A stretch of 64,000 nt of DNA, taken from an uncultured Pelagibacteraceae bacterium (GTDB taxonomy: Bacteria > Pseudomonadota > Alphaproteobacteria > Pelagibacterales > Pelagibacteraceae). Position 1 is the first letter of the stretch. Every line of letters starts with the position of its first letter. Below are positions 41,581 to 54,900 of the stretch, piece after piece. The notes below the pieces were generated by a model, which was not told where the DNA came from, did not search any database, and worked only from the letters and a program-made list of their open reading frames with translations. The DNA lies in NCBI GenBank assembly GCA_902632935.1, contig CACPEJ010000003.1, forward strand, positions 35,533-99,532. The letters are read 5' to 3'. Position numbers and translations under genes: made by a program.

Positions 41581-43385
41581 TTAGCACCTTTGATCTTTAA
41601 AACTCCTATAAATGCCTCTTGAGGAATCTCAACTCTTCCAAATTGTTTGGATCTTGCTTTTCCCTTTTTTTGTTTTTCTAAAAGTTTTCTTTTTCTATCT
41701 GTTGCTCCACCACCATGTATCTTTGTCAGAACATCTTTCTTAAAACCTTTAATTGTTTCTCTTGCGATAATTTTGCCACCAATCGCAGCTTGTACGGGGA
41801 TCATAAAATTATGTCGAGGTATCAAATCTTTTAATTTTTCACAAACTTCTCTTCCGGTTTTTTGAGCAAAATCTTTATGTATCATCATGGCAAGTGCATC
41901 GACTGGTTCACTATTAACTAAAATGCCAAGTTTTACTAAATCTCCCTCTCTATGCTCTAAAATTTCATAATCAAAACTTGCATAACCACTTGTCATAGAT
42001 TTAATTCTGTCATTAAAATCAAAAACTACTTCATTTAATGGGAGTTCATAATTTACTACAGCTCTGTTACCTGAATATGAAAGATTAGTTTGAATCCCTC
42101 TTTTATCCTGACATAATTTTATTATTGAACCTAGGAATTCATCTGGAGTTATTATGGTAGCTTTAATCCAAGGTTCCTCAATTGAATTAATAATTGTTGG
42201 ATCAGGAAGAGTTGATGGATTTTGCAAGTCCATTATTTTCCCATTATTCAAGTTAACTTTATAAACTACTCCAGGTGTAGTTGTTAATAAGTTAACATCA
42301 AACTCTCTTTCTAATCTTTCTGTAATGATTTCAAGATGTAAGAGACCTAAAAATCCACATCTAAATCCCAATCCTAGAGCTGATGATGACTCTGCTTCAT
42401 ATGAAAAACTTGCATCATTTAATTGTAATTTGGCTAGCCCATCTTTTAATTTTTGATACTCAGAGCTATCAACTGGAAACAATCCACAAAAAACTACAGG
42501 TTTACTTGGTTTAAAACCAGGCAATGCATTCACAGGTGGTTTTGATGCATCACAGATAGTGTCACCAACTTTTGTTTCTGAAAGAACTTTAATTCCTGTA
42601 GTAATAAAACCTATTTCGCCAGTATTTAATTCATTTATATCTTTTGCTTTTGGTGTAAAAACTCCAACTTTTTCAACTATATAATCTTGATTAGTAGAGA
42701 GCATTTTAATTTTCATATTTTTTGTAAGTTTACCATTAATTACTCTAACTAAAATCACGACACCTAAATAAGTGTCATACCAGCTATCAACTAATAGACA
42801 TTTTAAATCTTTATCAGTATCACCTTTTGGGCTCGGTAATTGATTGATAATTTGCTCCAGAATGTCATTTATACCTTCTCCGGTTTTTCCTGAACAAGGA
42901 ATAGCATTTTCAGTATCAATTCCAATAACATCTTCGATTTGTTTCTTTGTTCTATCTAGATCAGAAGCAGGTAAATCTATTTTGTTTAAAACAGGAATAA
43001 TTTCATGATTAATATCTAGAGCTTGATAGACATTAGCCAGTGTTTGAGCTTCGACACCCTGGGTACTATCTACAATTAATATTGATCCTTCACAGGCATA
43101 CAAAGATCTGCTTACCTCATAACTAAAATCTACATGACCAGGGGTGTCTATAATATTTAAAATATAATTTTTTCCGTTTTTAGCTTTATAATTCAACTTT
43201 ACAGTCTGTGCTTTTATTGTGATACCTCTTTCTCTTTCTATATCCATAGAGTCAAGTACTTGTGATTTCATTTCTCTCTCTGTCAAACCACCACATTGAT
43301 GGATTATTCTATCAGCTATTGTAGATTTCCCATGATCAATATGAGCAATGATTGCAAAATTTCTTATATTATCGATTGTACTCAT
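41577..43385 (-). CDS. lepA: Elongation factor 4
   Basis: '[28 protein letters not shown]...[17 protein letters not shown]'. Confidence 0.97.
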   Translation of the reverse strand: MSTIDNIRNFAIIAHIDHGKSTIADRIIHQCGGLTEREMKSQVLDSMDIERERGITIKAQTVKLNYKAKNGKNYILNIIDTPGHVDFSYEVSRSLYACEGSILIVDSTQGVEAQTLANVYQALDINHEIIPVLNKIDLPASDLDRTKKQIEDVIGIDTENAIPCSGKTGEGINDILEQIINQLPSPKGDTDKDLKCLLVDSWYDTYLGVVILVRVINGKLTKNMKIKMLSTNQDYIVEKVGVFTPKAKDINELNTGEIGFITTGIKVLSETKVGDTICDASKPPVNALPGFKPSKPVVFCGLFPVDSSEYQKLKDGLAKLQLNDASFSYEAESSSALGLGFRCGFLGLLHLEIITERLEREFDVNLLTTTPGVVYKVNLNNGKIMDLQNPSTLPDPTIINSIEEPWIKATIITPDEFLGSIIKLCQDKRGIQTNLSYSGNRAVVNYELPLNEVVFDFNDRIKSMTSGYASFDYEILEHREGDLVKLGILVNSEPVDALAMMIHKDFAQKTGREVCEKLKDLIPRHNFMIPVQAAIGGKIIARETIKGFKKDVLTKIHGGGATDRKRKLLEKQKKGKARSKQFGRVEIPQEAFIGVLKIKGAK

Positions 43386-43392
43386 TTTAATT

Positions 43393-45798
43393 TTAAGATC
43401 GAATTTTAGCGCCAGTTTTATTTTCTACTGCTTCTATGATTGAATTATTAATTTTCTCTAAATCCTTATCGTTTAAAGTTTTTTCTGATGACTGAATTGT
43501 TATGCTGATAGCTATAGACTTTTGATTATCTGGGATATTTTCACCTTCATAAACATCAAAAACTTTTATATTGCTAATAAGATTTGGACTCACATTAGAA
43601 ATTACACTTATAAACTCTTGTGCCTCTACATCTTTATTAACCACAAATGCAAAATCTCGCTCTGATTTTTGAAAATCCGATACAGAAAACTTCAATTTTT
43701 GATCTTTTAATGTTTTTCTTGAAAGTTTTAAATTTTCTAAAAAGATTTCAAAACCTATTAAATTTTCAGTTTTAATATCAATTTTTTTTAAAATATTAGG
43801 ATGAATTTCACCAAAATAAGCTGCAACTTTATCTTTTTTATGATCTAAGAAAATTCTCCCAGACTTCCCTGGATGATAATAATTGGGTGTTTGGCTATCA
43901 ATAAAAAATTGATCAGAATTATAACCTGCCTCATTCAAAGTTTGCACCACATCTCTTTTTGCATCAAATAAATCAATATTTCTCTCTTTATCGATCCAAG
44001 AAAGTCTTGATTTTTTACCGGCTGACAAACCACAAACTACTGTCTTTTGCTCACCTGGTTTTGAACCAGTAAAAACAGGACCTATCTCAAATATAGATAA
44101 ATCTTTAAAACCTCTATCCAAATTTTTACTCATGTACATGATTAAATTTGAAAATATGGAATTTCTTAAAACTCCCAATTCGGAACTTATAGGATTTACA
44201 ATTTTTATTTCTTTACCAGCTTCTCTAAAATGATTGTTATAACTTTGATCTGTAAATGACCATGTTATTGTCTCTAAATAACCCTTTGAAGCAATTGCTC
44301 TTTGTAAGAAATGGAATAATCTTTGAGTTTGAGTTAAAGTAGATTTAGATCTATCCTTAATTGGGTCAATTGTTTTTATTTTATCGTAACCACTTATTCT
44401 CACCAACTCTTCAATAATATCTATTTGCTGTGATATGTCTGGTCTCCAGGAAGGAACTATCAACTTTAAAGAATTTTTTTCTTTTTTAATAATGAAACCA
44501 AGATCGGTCAAAATTCTTTGGATTTCCTTTTCAGAAATTTTGAATCCAACTATATTTTCAAAAGAATTTACATCAAAGTTTATAATTTTGGTTTTATAAG
44601 ATTCAATTTTTTGAATATCGATTTTACTAACTTCGCCACCGCAAATTTCTTGAATTAGTGATGCTGCTTTCTTTAAGCCGGTTTCGATGGATAATGGGTC
44701 AATTCCTCTTTCAAATCTAAATTTTGCATCTGTATCTAAATTCAATTTTTTTGCCGTATTTCTAATTGATCTTGGATCAAAATAAGCAGACTCTAATAAT
44801 ATATTTTTAGTATCAAATTCTGTGCCTGATCTTGTGCCCCCAATAATTCCACCTAATCCTAAAACTCCTTTGTTGTCACTAATAACACACATACCTTTTT
44901 CTAACTTATAAATTTTATTGTCAAGTGCTGTAAATTCTTCTCCAGATTTTGAGTTTCTTACGATTATCCCTTTTTCAATTTTATCAGCATCATATGCGTG
45001 TAATGGTCGGTTAATATCTAGCATTACATAATTTGTTATATCAACAATAGCTGAAATAGGTTTTTGACCAACTGAAATTAATTTATCTTTAAGCCATTGA
45101 GGACTCTCGGTATTTTTTACATTTTTAATTAAACAACTTCCAAAAGCACTACACCCTTGTCCTTTCTCCTTATTAATCTTAACTTTTAAATTTTGTTTTG
45201 ATTTTAATTTAATCTTTTTTTCTTTAGATGCTATTAACCTTCCAAAACCTGAGGCTGCAAGATCTCTAGCTATTCCCTTCACACCAAGACAATCTGGTCG
45301 ATTAGGTGTAATAGATAAATCAATAAGATTAGATTTTGATTTTGAAAAATAACTTTTACCAATATTTTTTTCATATTTTTTTGATAATTCGGTAATACCA
45401 TCACTCTCATCAGATAAATTTAACTCAGACTCAGAGCAAAGCATTCCGTAAGAGGTTACACCTCTAATTTTTGCTATTTCTAATTTTGTGTTAGTCTTTG
45501 GGATAATTGCACCTGGAGGTGCATATATTGTAATAAGTCCTTCATTCGCATTGGTGGCACCACACACAACTTTTTTAAGCTCTTTCTCACCAACATTTAC
45601 GTCACAAACTTTAAGTCGATCTGCGTTTGGATGTTTTTCTGTCTTGATAATTTTTGCAACTTTAAATAGTTGATTATCAGATGAAAGACTTTCCACACTT
45701 TCTACCTCCAGCCCTATATTGGTAAGTTGTTCTAAAAGATTTTTTTCTTTCAGATTAGTTTTTAAATGATCTTTTAACCAATCAAATGTGATTTTCAT
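43393..45798 (-). CDS. pheT: Phenylalanyl-tRNA synthetase beta subunit
   Basis: Full-length ORF with B1-B5-type motifs; '[20 protein letters not shown]', '[19 protein letters not shown]'. Confidence 0.96.
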   Translation of the reverse strand: MKITFDWLKDHLKTNLKEKNLLEQLTNIGLEVESVESLSSDNQLFKVAKIIKTEKHPNADRLKVCDVNVGEKELKKVVCGATNANEGLITIYAPPGAIIPKTNTKLEIAKIRGVTSYGMLCSESELNLSDESDGITELSKKYEKNIGKSYFSKSKSNLIDLSITPNRPDCLGVKGIARDLAASGFGRLIASKEKKIKLKSKQNLKVKINKEKGQGCSAFGSCLIKNVKNTESPQWLKDKLISVGQKPISAIVDITNYVMLDINRPLHAYDADKIEKGIIVRNSKSGEEFTALDNKIYKLEKGMCVISDNKGVLGLGGIIGGTRSGTEFDTKNILLESAYFDPRSIRNTAKKLNLDTDAKFRFERGIDPLSIETGLKKAASLIQEICGGEVSKIDIQKIESYKTKIINFDVNSFENIVGFKISEKEIQRILTDLGFIIKKEKNSLKLIVPSWRPDISQQIDIIEELVRISGYDKIKTIDPIKDRSKSTLTQTQRLFHFLQRAIASKGYLETITWSFTDQSYNNHFREAGKEIKIVNPISSELGVLRNSIFSNLIMYMSKNLDRGFKDLSIFEIGPVFTGSKPGEQKTVVCGLSAGKKSRLSWIDKERNIDLFDAKRDVVQTLNEAGYNSDQFFIDSQTPNYYHPGKSGRIFLDHKKDKVAAYFGEIHPNILKKIDIKTENLIGFEIFLENLKLSRKTLKDQKLKFSVSDFQKSERDFAFVVNKDVEAQEFISVISNVSPNLISNIKVFDVYEGENIPDNQKSIAISITIQSSEKTLNDKDLEKINNSIIEAVENKTGAKIRS

Positions 45799-46862
45799 CT
45801 ACTTAGGCCTCTATAGTTCGTAGGTACGTCTAAAGGATCAAATCCAAAATGGTTTAACCATCTATAATCACAATCAAAGAAAGCTCTTAGATCATTAATT
45901 CCATATTTCAACATCGCTAATCTATCAATTCCTATTCCAAACGCATAACCTTGAAACTTAGTTGGATCAACCTTAACATTTTTTAAAACATTTGGATGAA
46001 CCATCCCGCAACCCAGTATTTCTAGCCACTTATCACCTTCCCCTATAATAATTTTTCCATCTTTGATTTCATATCCAATATCAACTTCGGCAGATGGTTC
46101 TGTGAAAGGGAAATGACTTGGCCTAAATCTCATCTTTATTTTTTTAACTTCAAAAAATTCTTTGATAAAATAATTCAAACAACCTTTTAAGTGACCCATA
46201 TTAATATTTTTGTCTATATGAAGACCTTCAACTTGGTGAAACATTGGTGAATGTGTTTGGTCACTATCCGATCTGTATGTTCTGCCAGGTGCAATTATTT
46301 TAAAAGGTGGTTTGTCTTTTAACATTGTTCTAATTTGAACAGGAGACGTATGAGTGCGCAGCAATCTTTCTTTTTTTTCGTCAAGATAAAATGTATCATG
46401 CATATCTCTTGCTGGATGATTGTCTGGAGTATTTAAAGCAGTAAAATTGTTATATTCATTTTCAACATCTGGTCCTTCCTCTACACTAAAGCCTATTTCA
46501 GAAAATATAGAAGATATTTCATCAATTGTTTGTGATACAGGATGGATTTTACCCCTTACAAATGATCGCTCTGGTAAAGTAACATCAATTTTTTCTTTTT
46601 CCAATTTTTCATTAATATTTGCTTTTTCTATTTGGTTTATTTTTAAATTTATTAGATCATGGAGTTCATCCTTAATGATATTCAAATCAGATGCGAATTT
46701 TTTCCTTTCTGAGACATCAAAATTACCTATTTTTTTAAATTGAGATGAGACCAACCCATTTTTACCAAATAGATCAGATTTAATTTGATTAAGTTCTGCT
46801 AGATCTAATTTACCTTTTAATTTTGATGTAAATTCGTCTCTTATTTTTTTTAGATCAGACAT
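45795..46862 (-). CDS. pheS: Phenylalanyl-tRNA synthetase alpha subunit
   Basis: '[54 protein letters not shown]'. Confidence 0.97.
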   Translation of the reverse strand: MSDLKKIRDEFTSKLKGKLDLAELNQIKSDLFGKNGLVSSQFKKIGNFDVSERKKFASDLNIIKDELHDLINLKINQIEKANINEKLEKEKIDVTLPERSFVRGKIHPVSQTIDEISSIFSEIGFSVEEGPDVENEYNNFTALNTPDNHPARDMHDTFYLDEKKERLLRTHTSPVQIRTMLKDKPPFKIIAPGRTYRSDSDQTHSPMFHQVEGLHIDKNINMGHLKGCLNYFIKEFFEVKKIKMRFRPSHFPFTEPSAEVDIGYEIKDGKIIIGEGDKWLEILGCGMVHPNVLKNVKVDPTKFQGYAFGIGIDRLAMLKYGINDLRAFFDCDYRWLNHFGFDPLDVPTNYRGLSR

Positions 46863-46905
46863 TTTTACAGATTATTTCTTCAGCGAAATAAAACAATAGT
46901 GAAGA

Positions 46906-47262
46906 TTAATTTAAAGCAGATTGTGCTTTTTGGACAATAGTTTTAAAGGCTTCTGGGCTATCATAGGCTATCTCAGCTAAAATTTTTCTATCAATTTTAA
47001 TTCCACATTTATTTAAACCATAAATAAACTTGGAATATGTCAAACCTTCAGCTCTTACACCCGCATTGATTCTTTGTATCCACAATGATTTGAAGTCTCT
47101 TTTCTTATTTCTTCGATCTCTATATGCATATTGCATAGCTTTTTCCATAGCTTGCTTTGCAACTCTAATAGTATTTTTTCTTCTTCCCCACTGACCTTTT
47201 ACAGCTTTTAAAACTTTTTTATGTTTAGCTCTACTTGTTACACCTCTTTTAACTCTTGCCAT
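46906..47262 (-). CDS. rplT: Ribosomal protein L20
   Basis: '[31 protein letters not shown]'. Confidence 0.98.
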   Translation of the reverse strand: MARVKRGVTSRAKHKKVLKAVKGQWGRRKNTIRVAKQAMEKAMQYAYRDRRNKKRDFKSLWIQRINAGVRAEGLTYSKFIYGLNKCGIKIDRKILAEIAYDSPEAFKTIVQKAQSALN

Positions 47263-47263
47263 T

Positions 47264-47470
47264 TTAACCCCTTAAGCTGTAAGGCATATACGATTTAACA
47301 ATTTTACCATCTTGTTTTGACATCGCAGTAGTGCCCCTAAGTTTTCTTATTTGAGAATTAGTTCTTTTTATCATGCCGTGTCTCTTTCCAGCTTGGGCCA
47401 TCATAACTTTCCCTCTAGCTGAAATTTTAAATCTTTTTTTTGCTGAGCTTTTTGTTTTTAATTTTGGCAT
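47264..47470 (-). CDS. rpmI: Ribosomal protein L35
   Basis: '[33 protein letters not shown]'. Confidence 0.98.
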   Translation of the reverse strand: MPKLKTKSSAKKRFKISARGKVMMAQAGKRHGMIKRTNSQIRKLRGTTAMSKQDGKIVKSYMPYSLRG

Positions 47471-47523
47471 AATTGGACGAGGTTATACAAAGAATGTAGA
47501 AAATTTACAACCTATATTAAAGC

Positions 47524-48069
47524 CTATAAAGGTTGAATTACCATAATCATTTGCTTTCCATCAAACTTGGGGTGCAATTCGACTTTACCAATATCTTTCA
47601 TATCTTCTTTAATTTTGGCCATTAATTCATTTCCCAAATGAGAGTGTTGAAGTTCACGTCCTTTAAATCTAATGGTGAACTTTACCTTATCACCTTTGGC
47701 AATAAATTTTTTAGCATTTTTTACCTTAAACTCATAATCATGCGTTTCAGTTACTGGTCTCATTTTAATTTCTTTTAAAGCAATTATTTTTTGTTTCTTT
47801 TTTGCAAGGTTTGCTTTTTTTTGCGCATCATATTTATATTTACCCATGTCCATTATTTTACAAACTGGGGGATTGGCATTTGGGGCAATTTCGATTAAAT
47901 CCAAACCTTGATTTTTTGCCATTGAGATTGCCTCATTAGTATTTAAAACACCTAAGTTTTCTCCATCACTTGCAATAACTTGAACTTCGGGTGAGGAAAT
48001 TCTGTTATTTGATCGAGGACCACGATCCTTGGTTCTTCTTTGAAAATAGTTTTGCTTAAAATCTGCCAC
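47524..48069 (-). CDS. infC: Translation initiation factor IF-3
   Basis: 'LDLIEIAPNANPPVCKIMDMGKYKYDAQKK...IKMRPVTETHDYEFKVKNAKKFI'. Confidence 0.97.
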   Translation of the reverse strand: MADFKQNYFQRRTKDRGPRSNNRISSPEVQVIASDGENLGVLNTNEAISMAKNQGLDLIEIAPNANPPVCKIMDMGKYKYDAQKKANLAKKKQKIIALKEIKMRPVTETHDYEFKVKNAKKFIAKGDKVKFTIRFKGRELQHSHLGNELMAKIKEDMKDIGKVELHPKFDGKQMIMVIQPL

Positions 48070-49992
48070 TTAAATATTTGAAGGTGCTTTGTTTAAAGCA
48101 GAAAATTTTTTTAGAAATGAGTTTAGTTCCATATTTTCTTGTTTATTTGTATCCAATCTTCTAATGGTTACTGAGTTACTGTCAACTTCTTTTTTACCAC
48201 AAATTATTAAAAGAGGTATTTTCGCTAATGAATGATCTCTTATTTTATAATTTAAATTATGATTTTTTAAATCAACCATTGATGTAATACCAACTTCTCT
48301 TATCTTATCGGAAACTTTTTTTGCGTATTCTTCGAAATCTTCAGAAATAGGTATAACAACTGTTTGTAATGGAGATATCCAAAATGGAAATTTTCCAGCA
48401 TAGTTTTCAATTAGAATACCTATAAATCTCTCAAGTGATCCAAATAATGCACGATGTAACATAACGGGAACTTTCTTTGTGCCATCTTTATCTACATATG
48501 ATGCATCTAATCTACCTGGTAAATTTAAATCAACTTGGACTGTTCCACATTGCCAATCTCTTCCTATTGCATCTCGTAAAACAAACTCTATTTTTGGACC
48601 GTAAAATGCTCCCTCACCTTTATTTATACTATACTCAAGTTTAGAAGCTTTGACTGCCTTTAACAAAGATGCTTCAGCTTTATCCCAAATCTCATCTTCA
48701 CCAACTCTTACCTCTGGCCTATCAGCATATTTAAGAATTACATTTTCGAAACCTAGATCTTTATAAATTTCTAATATCAAATTTGTAACATTTAAACATT
48801 CATTTGTGATTTGATCTTCGGAGCAAAAAATATGAGCATCATCTTGGGTGAATGCTCTTACTCTTAATAACCCATGTAAAGCACCAGATGGTTCATATCT
48901 ATGAACTTTTCCAAACTCAGTAATTCTTAGAGGTAAATCTCGATAACTTTTAAGACCTTGATTAAAAACTTGTATATGTCCAGGGCAATTCATTGGTTTA
49001 ATTGCAAAAACTTTTTCATCAGGAGTTTCTGAGGTATACATGTTTTCCCCATATTTTTCCCAATGACCTGATTTTTCCCACAATAATCTGTCTAATACCT
49101 CTGGTGTGTTCACCTCTTTGTATCCGGCTAGGTCCTGTTTAGCTCTCATGTAATTAATTAATTTTTGAAATAACGTCCAACCTTTCTCATGCCAAAAAAC
49201 AGACCCTGGACTTTCCTCTCTAAAATGAAACAAATCCATTTCTTTACCCAATTTACGATGATCTCTTTTTTCTGCCTCTTCAATTCTTTTTAAATAATCG
49301 TCTAGATCTTTCTGGGAGGCCCAACTTGTACCGTAGATCCTTTGAAGCATTTCATTTTTTGAGTCACCTCGCCAATATGCGCCTGAAACTTTTGTAAGCT
49401 TAAAGGCTTTGCCAATTTTACTAGATGATACTAAATGAGGTCCTCTACATAAATCATACCAAGTATCTCCATGATGGTAGACTGAAAGTTCTTCAGTTTC
49501 TGGAATACTCTCAATAATTTCTGCCTTATATTTTTCTCCAATTTTTTTAAAATGCTTAATTGCTTTATCTCTTTCCCATACTTCTCGTCTTGTTTTTAAA
49601 TCTTTGTCAATTATTTCTGACATCCTTTCTTCAATTTTTTTTAAATCGTTATCTGTAAAGGGCTCCTTTCTGGCAAAGTCATAATAAAATCCATTTTCTA
49701 TAACTGGTCCAATAGTAACTTGTGTGCCTGGATATAATTCTTGAACTGCCATAGCCATGATATGTGCAGCGTCATGTCTAATAACTTCTAAACCCTCTGG
49801 GTCTTTTGCTGTAAAAATTTTAACGGAACAATCTTTATCAATCAAAAAATATAAATCTTTTAATTCTCCATTCACACTCATTATCAAGGCTTGTTTTGCT
49901 AATGATTTGCTAATTTTTTCAGCAATCTCTAGGCCTGTCACTTTTTTAGGAAAATCTAAATTGTTTCCGTCTGGTAAAGTAATTATGGGCAT
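48070..49992 (-). CDS. thrS: Threonyl-tRNA synthetase
   Basis: TGS domain plus 'VRHDAAHIMAMAVQELYP', 'KPMNCPGHIQVF', 'RVRAFTQDDAHIFC'. Confidence 0.97.
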   Translation of the reverse strand: MPIITLPDGNNLDFPKKVTGLEIAEKISKSLAKQALIMSVNGELKDLYFLIDKDCSVKIFTAKDPEGLEVIRHDAAHIMAMAVQELYPGTQVTIGPVIENGFYYDFARKEPFTDNDLKKIEERMSEIIDKDLKTRREVWERDKAIKHFKKIGEKYKAEIIESIPETEELSVYHHGDTWYDLCRGPHLVSSSKIGKAFKLTKVSGAYWRGDSKNEMLQRIYGTSWASQKDLDDYLKRIEEAEKRDHRKLGKEMDLFHFREESPGSVFWHEKGWTLFQKLINYMRAKQDLAGYKEVNTPEVLDRLLWEKSGHWEKYGENMYTSETPDEKVFAIKPMNCPGHIQVFNQGLKSYRDLPLRITEFGKVHRYEPSGALHGLLRVRAFTQDDAHIFCSEDQITNECLNVTNLILEIYKDLGFENVILKYADRPEVRVGEDEIWDKAEASLLKAVKASKLEYSINKGEGAFYGPKIEFVLRDAIGRDWQCGTVQVDLNLPGRLDASYVDKDGTKKVPVMLHRALFGSLERFIGILIENYAGKFPFWISPLQTVVIPISEDFEEYAKKVSDKIREVGITSMVDLKNHNLNYKIRDHSLAKIPLLIICGKKEVDSNSVTIRRLDTNKQENMELNSFLKKFSALNKAPSNI

Positions 49993-51147
49993 TTAATTTA
50001 GTAATCTCTTATACTCTGAATAAGTAGAAAAACACATTTTTTCAACATTAAATTTTTTTATAATGTTTTTTCTTCCCTCCTTACCCATTAATTTTAAGGA
50101 AGTTTCATCCATCGTCATTGCTTGAATGATTTTTTTACTCAAGGAGCCTGCGTCACCAGATTCAAATAACAACCCGGTTTTTTCGTTTAAAATTGTCTCA
50201 TTTGATCCTCCAATATTACTAGCAATAATTATTTTTTCCATAGATTGTGCCTCTACCGCAACTCTTCCAAAAGCTTCAGGTTCAATTGATGCTGAAACTA
50301 TAATATCAGAAACCTTATAAGCTAAAGCCATATCCTTACAATGGTCTATGTATTTTACTTGATTGGTCAGATTATACTTTTCAGTTAATTTGATAAGTTT
50401 TTCTTTATAAGAATCTCTTCCCTGATCACTGCCTAATATTACAACATGAAATGCTTCGTATCCTAATTCAATTTTAACTAAATTTATTGCCTCAATAAAT
50501 AATTCTTGACCCTTCCATGACGTAAGTCTACCTGGCATAAGAATTATTTTTTTTTCATCAGTAATACTCCACTCATTTAAAAGTTTTTTTTCATCAGTTT
50601 CAATTTTGGTTGTTGGATCAAAATAATCTACATTTATGCCCCTAAAAATTACTAAAAATTTTTTTTTAGAATTCAAGAATTCCTGATAATTCTCTTGAAT
50701 ATGTGAAAAGATAAAGTTTGATCCTGCTATTACCAAATCTGACCTTACCATTACTGAATTATAAAATTTTTTTAATCTACCTCTAAAATTATAAGTCCCA
50801 TGAAATGTAGTAACAAACTTTCTTCTAGTTAATTTTGTTGCAAATAAACACGACCAAGCTGGCGCTCGACTTCTTGCGTGAACAATTGAAATATTAAAAA
50901 TCAAAATTATTGCTATTAAAATAATTGAATTTATCAAAATCAATAATGGGTTTTTACTATGGACAGGAAGCCTTATTAATTTAACTTTTTTTTTATCAAT
51001 AAACTTAGTTAACTCTCCACCACTTGTAACAATGTAAGATTTACAATTATTTTCAGGTAAAAAATGTGCAATATCATAGCAACCAGTTTCTGCACCTCCA
51101 TAACCTAATTTTGGGATTACTTGCAAAACATTTAAATTAGATGACAT
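49993..51147 (-). CDS. Glycosyltransferase family 4 (GT-B)
   Basis: 'VLQVIPKLGYGGAETGCYDIAHFL...LMPGRLTSWKGQELFIEAI...PEAFGRVAVEAQSMEKIIIAS'. Confidence 0.88.
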   Translation of the reverse strand: MSSNLNVLQVIPKLGYGGAETGCYDIAHFLPENNCKSYIVTSGGELTKFIDKKKVKLIRLPVHSKNPLLILINSIILIAIILIFNISIVHARSRAPAWSCLFATKLTRRKFVTTFHGTYNFRGRLKKFYNSVMVRSDLVIAGSNFIFSHIQENYQEFLNSKKKFLVIFRGINVDYFDPTTKIETDEKKLLNEWSITDEKKIILMPGRLTSWKGQELFIEAINLVKIELGYEAFHVVILGSDQGRDSYKEKLIKLTEKYNLTNQVKYIDHCKDMALAYKVSDIIVSASIEPEAFGRVAVEAQSMEKIIIASNIGGSNETILNEKTGLLFESGDAGSLSKKIIQAMTMDETSLKLMGKEGRKNIIKKFNVEKMCFSTYSEYKRLLN

Positions 51148-51189
51148 TTTAAATAATTATATAATAATAGACAAAACTAATAAACTTTT

Positions 51190-51936
51190 ATGACAAATTT
51201 TAATTACTTAAAAATTTCCACTACAAGAAAAATAAGATATCTGAAACTACATCAAAAAAATGCCACCTATATTGTTTTTTTGCATGGTTTTATGTCAGAT
51301 TTGGAAGGTAAAAAACCTCAAGCATTTTTAAAATTTGCAAAAAAAAATAAATTAGGTTTTCTTGCTTTAGAATATTCAGGTCATGGTAAATCATCAGGAA
51401 AATTTATTAATGGTAATATTTCAAAATGGACTAGGGACACTACTTTAGTAATTCAAAAAGTTGTCAAAAAAAACGATATTATATTTATAGGATCAAGTAT
51501 GGGGGCTTGGATTTCTTTAAACCAGTTTAGTCTTATCAAAAACAAAATTAAAGGTTTTTTAGGAATAGGTTCAGCGCCAGAATTTCTTGATAAACTAATG
51601 TGGAATAAATTTTCTAATAAAATGAAGATTGAAATTAAAAAAAAAGGTGTCATAAATTTAAAACATGGTGATTATGAATACCCAATCACTTACCAACTGA
51701 TTAAAGATGGAAGAAAAAATAAAATTTTAAATAAAAAAATAAATCAAAATGTAAATATAACAATGGTTCATGGGAGTAAAGATAAATCTGTACCTGTAAT
51801 TTTCTCAAAAAAAGTTTTGAAAATATTTCAATCTAAGAAAAAGAAATTAGTAATTATAAAAAATGGTGATCATAGTTTATCTTCACCAAAATGGCTTAAG
51901 ATATTAAAAAAGGAGCTAAAATTAATGATTAGCTAA
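51190..51936 (+). CDS. Alpha/beta hydrolase
   Basis: 'VFLHGFMSDLEGKKPQAF...FIGSSMGAWISL...MVHGSKDKSVP...KNGDHSLS'. Confidence 0.85.
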   Translation: MTNFNYLKISTTRKIRYLKLHQKNATYIVFLHGFMSDLEGKKPQAFLKFAKKNKLGFLALEYSGHGKSSGKFINGNISKWTRDTTLVIQKVVKKNDIIFIGSSMGAWISLNQFSLIKNKIKGFLGIGSAPEFLDKLMWNKFSNKMKIEIKKKGVINLKHGDYEYPITYQLIKDGRKNKILNKKINQNVNITMVHGSKDKSVPVIFSKKVLKIFQSKKKKLVIIKNGDHSLSSPKWLKILKKELKLMIS

Positions 51937-54900
51937 CTTTTTGTATTTTTGTTTTTGTGGAGATTGGATTTTCAAGCTTATCTATCATTTCTTTTGGACA
52001 AACCTGTACAAAATTCTTTAACTCGTTTTCAAAGTCATCGATTATTTTTTTTGATAAACTGGACTCTGTTTCATTACTATGCTCGAGTACCAATTCTTTT
52101 AAAAATTTTGACCAATACTCAGTTTCAACATTTTGCCATACAACTGAGTCTGGATTAACTTTTTTTTCAAATTCCTTTGATTTATCGTAAATAAAAGCCA
52201 TTCCCCCTGTCATGCCTGCTGCAAAATTATCTCCAACATCTCCAAGAATTACTGCTGTACCACCTGTCATATATTCACAACCATTTGAATCACAGCCTTC
52301 AATAACAGTTATGGCACCAGAATTTCTTACTGCAAATCTATCTCCAGCTTGACCAGCTGCAAAAAGTTTACCTGACGTTGCCCCATAAAGAACTGTGTTC
52401 CCAATAATGGTATTCTCATTCGAAATTAAATTACTTTCATCAGGAAGTCTTATCGAAATGGTTGCTCCAGACAAACCTTTCCCAACATAATCATTTGCAT
52501 CACCTTTTAAATTAAGTTTAAGTCCTTTTGCAGTAAATGCACCAAAAGATTGCCCAGCTGAACCTTTAAAATTTAGAGTTAAAAAATTTTCCTCTAATTT
52601 TTCATAACCATATTTTTTATATAAGTGATGTGAAATTCTAGTACCCACAGCTCTATTAGTATTTTTAATTAAAAACTCGTTATTTATTTTTTCTGAATTA
52701 TCTAAAGCTTTTTCTATTTGAGGCCAAATTTCTTGATCCAGTGTATCAGGAACTTGATTAATTTCCGATATCTCACAATACCTCTTATTATTACCAGGGT
52801 CTGCTTGTACGAATAGTGGATTAAGATCTAAATCATCTAAATTAGGTGAGGCTTTACTTACCTGCATTAATAAATCTGTTCGACCGATAATCTCATTTAA
52901 AGATTTAAAACCAAGCGAAGCTAAAATTTCTCTTACCTCTGTGGCAATAAACGTAAATAAATTTACAACTTTATCAGGAGTTCCAGTAAATTTTTCTCTT
53001 AATTTTTCATCTTGTGTGCATACTCCAACAGGACAAGTATTAGAATGACATTGCCTCACCATTATACAACCCATCGCTACTAGTGCAGTAGTTGCTACAC
53101 CATACTCCTCTGCACCCATCATTGCTGCGATAACAACATCTCTTCCAGTTTTAATTCCTCCATCGGTTCTTAAAGTAACTTTATGTCTTAGATTATTTAA
53201 TGTTAAAACTTGATTGGCCTCCGTTAGTCCCATCTCCCATGGAATACCTACGTATTTTACACTTGTTTGAGGTGTAGCTCCAGTTCCTCCATTATGTCCT
53301 GAAATTAAAATTATATCAGCTTTTGCTTTTGCAACACCGGCTGCAATAGTACCAACGCCAGAAGATGCAACTAATTTAACTCCAATTCTTGCCTTAGGAT
53401 TGATTTGTTTTAAATCATAAATAAGCTGAGCTAAATCCTCAATTGAATAAATATCATGATGCGGAGGTGGGGAAATTAGTGTTACACCTGGCGTTGAATG
53501 TCTTAGCTTGGCAATCTCATCTGTTACTTTAAATCCTGGTAATTGGCCACCTTCACCAGGTTTTGCACCTTGAGCAATTTTAATCTCAATTTCATTACAA
53601 TTGTTTAAATAATTAACTGTTACACCAAATCTTGCTGAAGCAATTTGTTTTACTCTCGAATTTGCACTATCACCGGAGTCCATGATCTTAAATCTATTAG
53701 CATCTTCACCACCTTCTCCACTACAGGATGCACCTTTAATTCTATTCATCCCAATAGCTAATGTTTCATGTGCCTCCTTGGATAATGCTCCGTGAGACAT
53801 ACTTCCGCTACCAAATCTTTTTAATATTTTTTCTATTGGTTCAACCTCAGAAATTTGAATAGATGGTCCTAATTTTTTTTTTCTAAAATCTATCAAATCT
53901 CTTAGATTAATTGGTGGCAAGTTATATATTCCCTCAGCATATTTTTTATAAGCTGTATATGAGTTTGATCCTACAGCACTTTGTAACAAGTGGATTAATC
54001 TGCCTTGGTATTGGTGTGTTTCTCCATTTTTTCTGTATCTATAAATCCCACCAATAGGTAAAACTGTATCAGTGCTTTCAAATGCCTCTTTATGTATTGC
54101 ACGTATTTTTTTTTCGATTCCTGACAATCCAATACCAGAAATTTTTGAAGTCACTCCTGGAAAATAATCATCAACTATTGATCTGCTTAGGCCAACAGTT
54201 TCAAAATTACATCCACCTCTATAAGAACTTAAAACAGATATACCCATTTTTGACATGATTTTTAATAATCCTGCATTCACTGATTTGATATATCTTTCAA
54301 CACATTCATCAAAACTATACTGGCCAAATAACTTTTTCTCATGCCTTTGATATAAACTATCAAAAGCAATATATGGATTAACTGTTGTTGCTCCAACACC
54401 TATTAATGTTGCAAAAGAGTGGGTGTCCAAAGCTTCACCAGATTGAACATTAATTGAAACATATCCTCTTAATTTTTTATCAATTAAAAAAGTATTAATT
54501 GCACCAACGCATAATAACATTGGCATTGGCATTCTTGTGTCTGAAATAGATTTATCGCTTAAAATTAATTGTGTTACACCCTGTCTAACAGCAACTTCCG
54601 ACTCTTTTTGAATCCTTTTAATAGAGTCAAATAAACTTTGATCATTCGAAAAAGTACAATCTATAGAGACAGAGTTTTTTCCGAAAAAATTAATAAATTT
54701 ATTAAATTGTGAATTCGATATAATCGGACTATTTAAAACATAAATATTTTCTTTAGTTAAAGTATCAAAATCTAAAATATTCCCAAGATTACCAAATCTA
54801 GTTTTCAAACTCATAACTTTATTTTCTCTTAAAGAGTCAATCGGTGGATTCGTCACTTGGCTAAAGTTTTGTCTAAAAAAGTGATAAAGTGGTCTGTATT

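Noticed and set aside
51949-52190. Two overlapping plus-strand ORFs within gltB
   Set aside because: Antisense to the gltB 3' end; no independent support.
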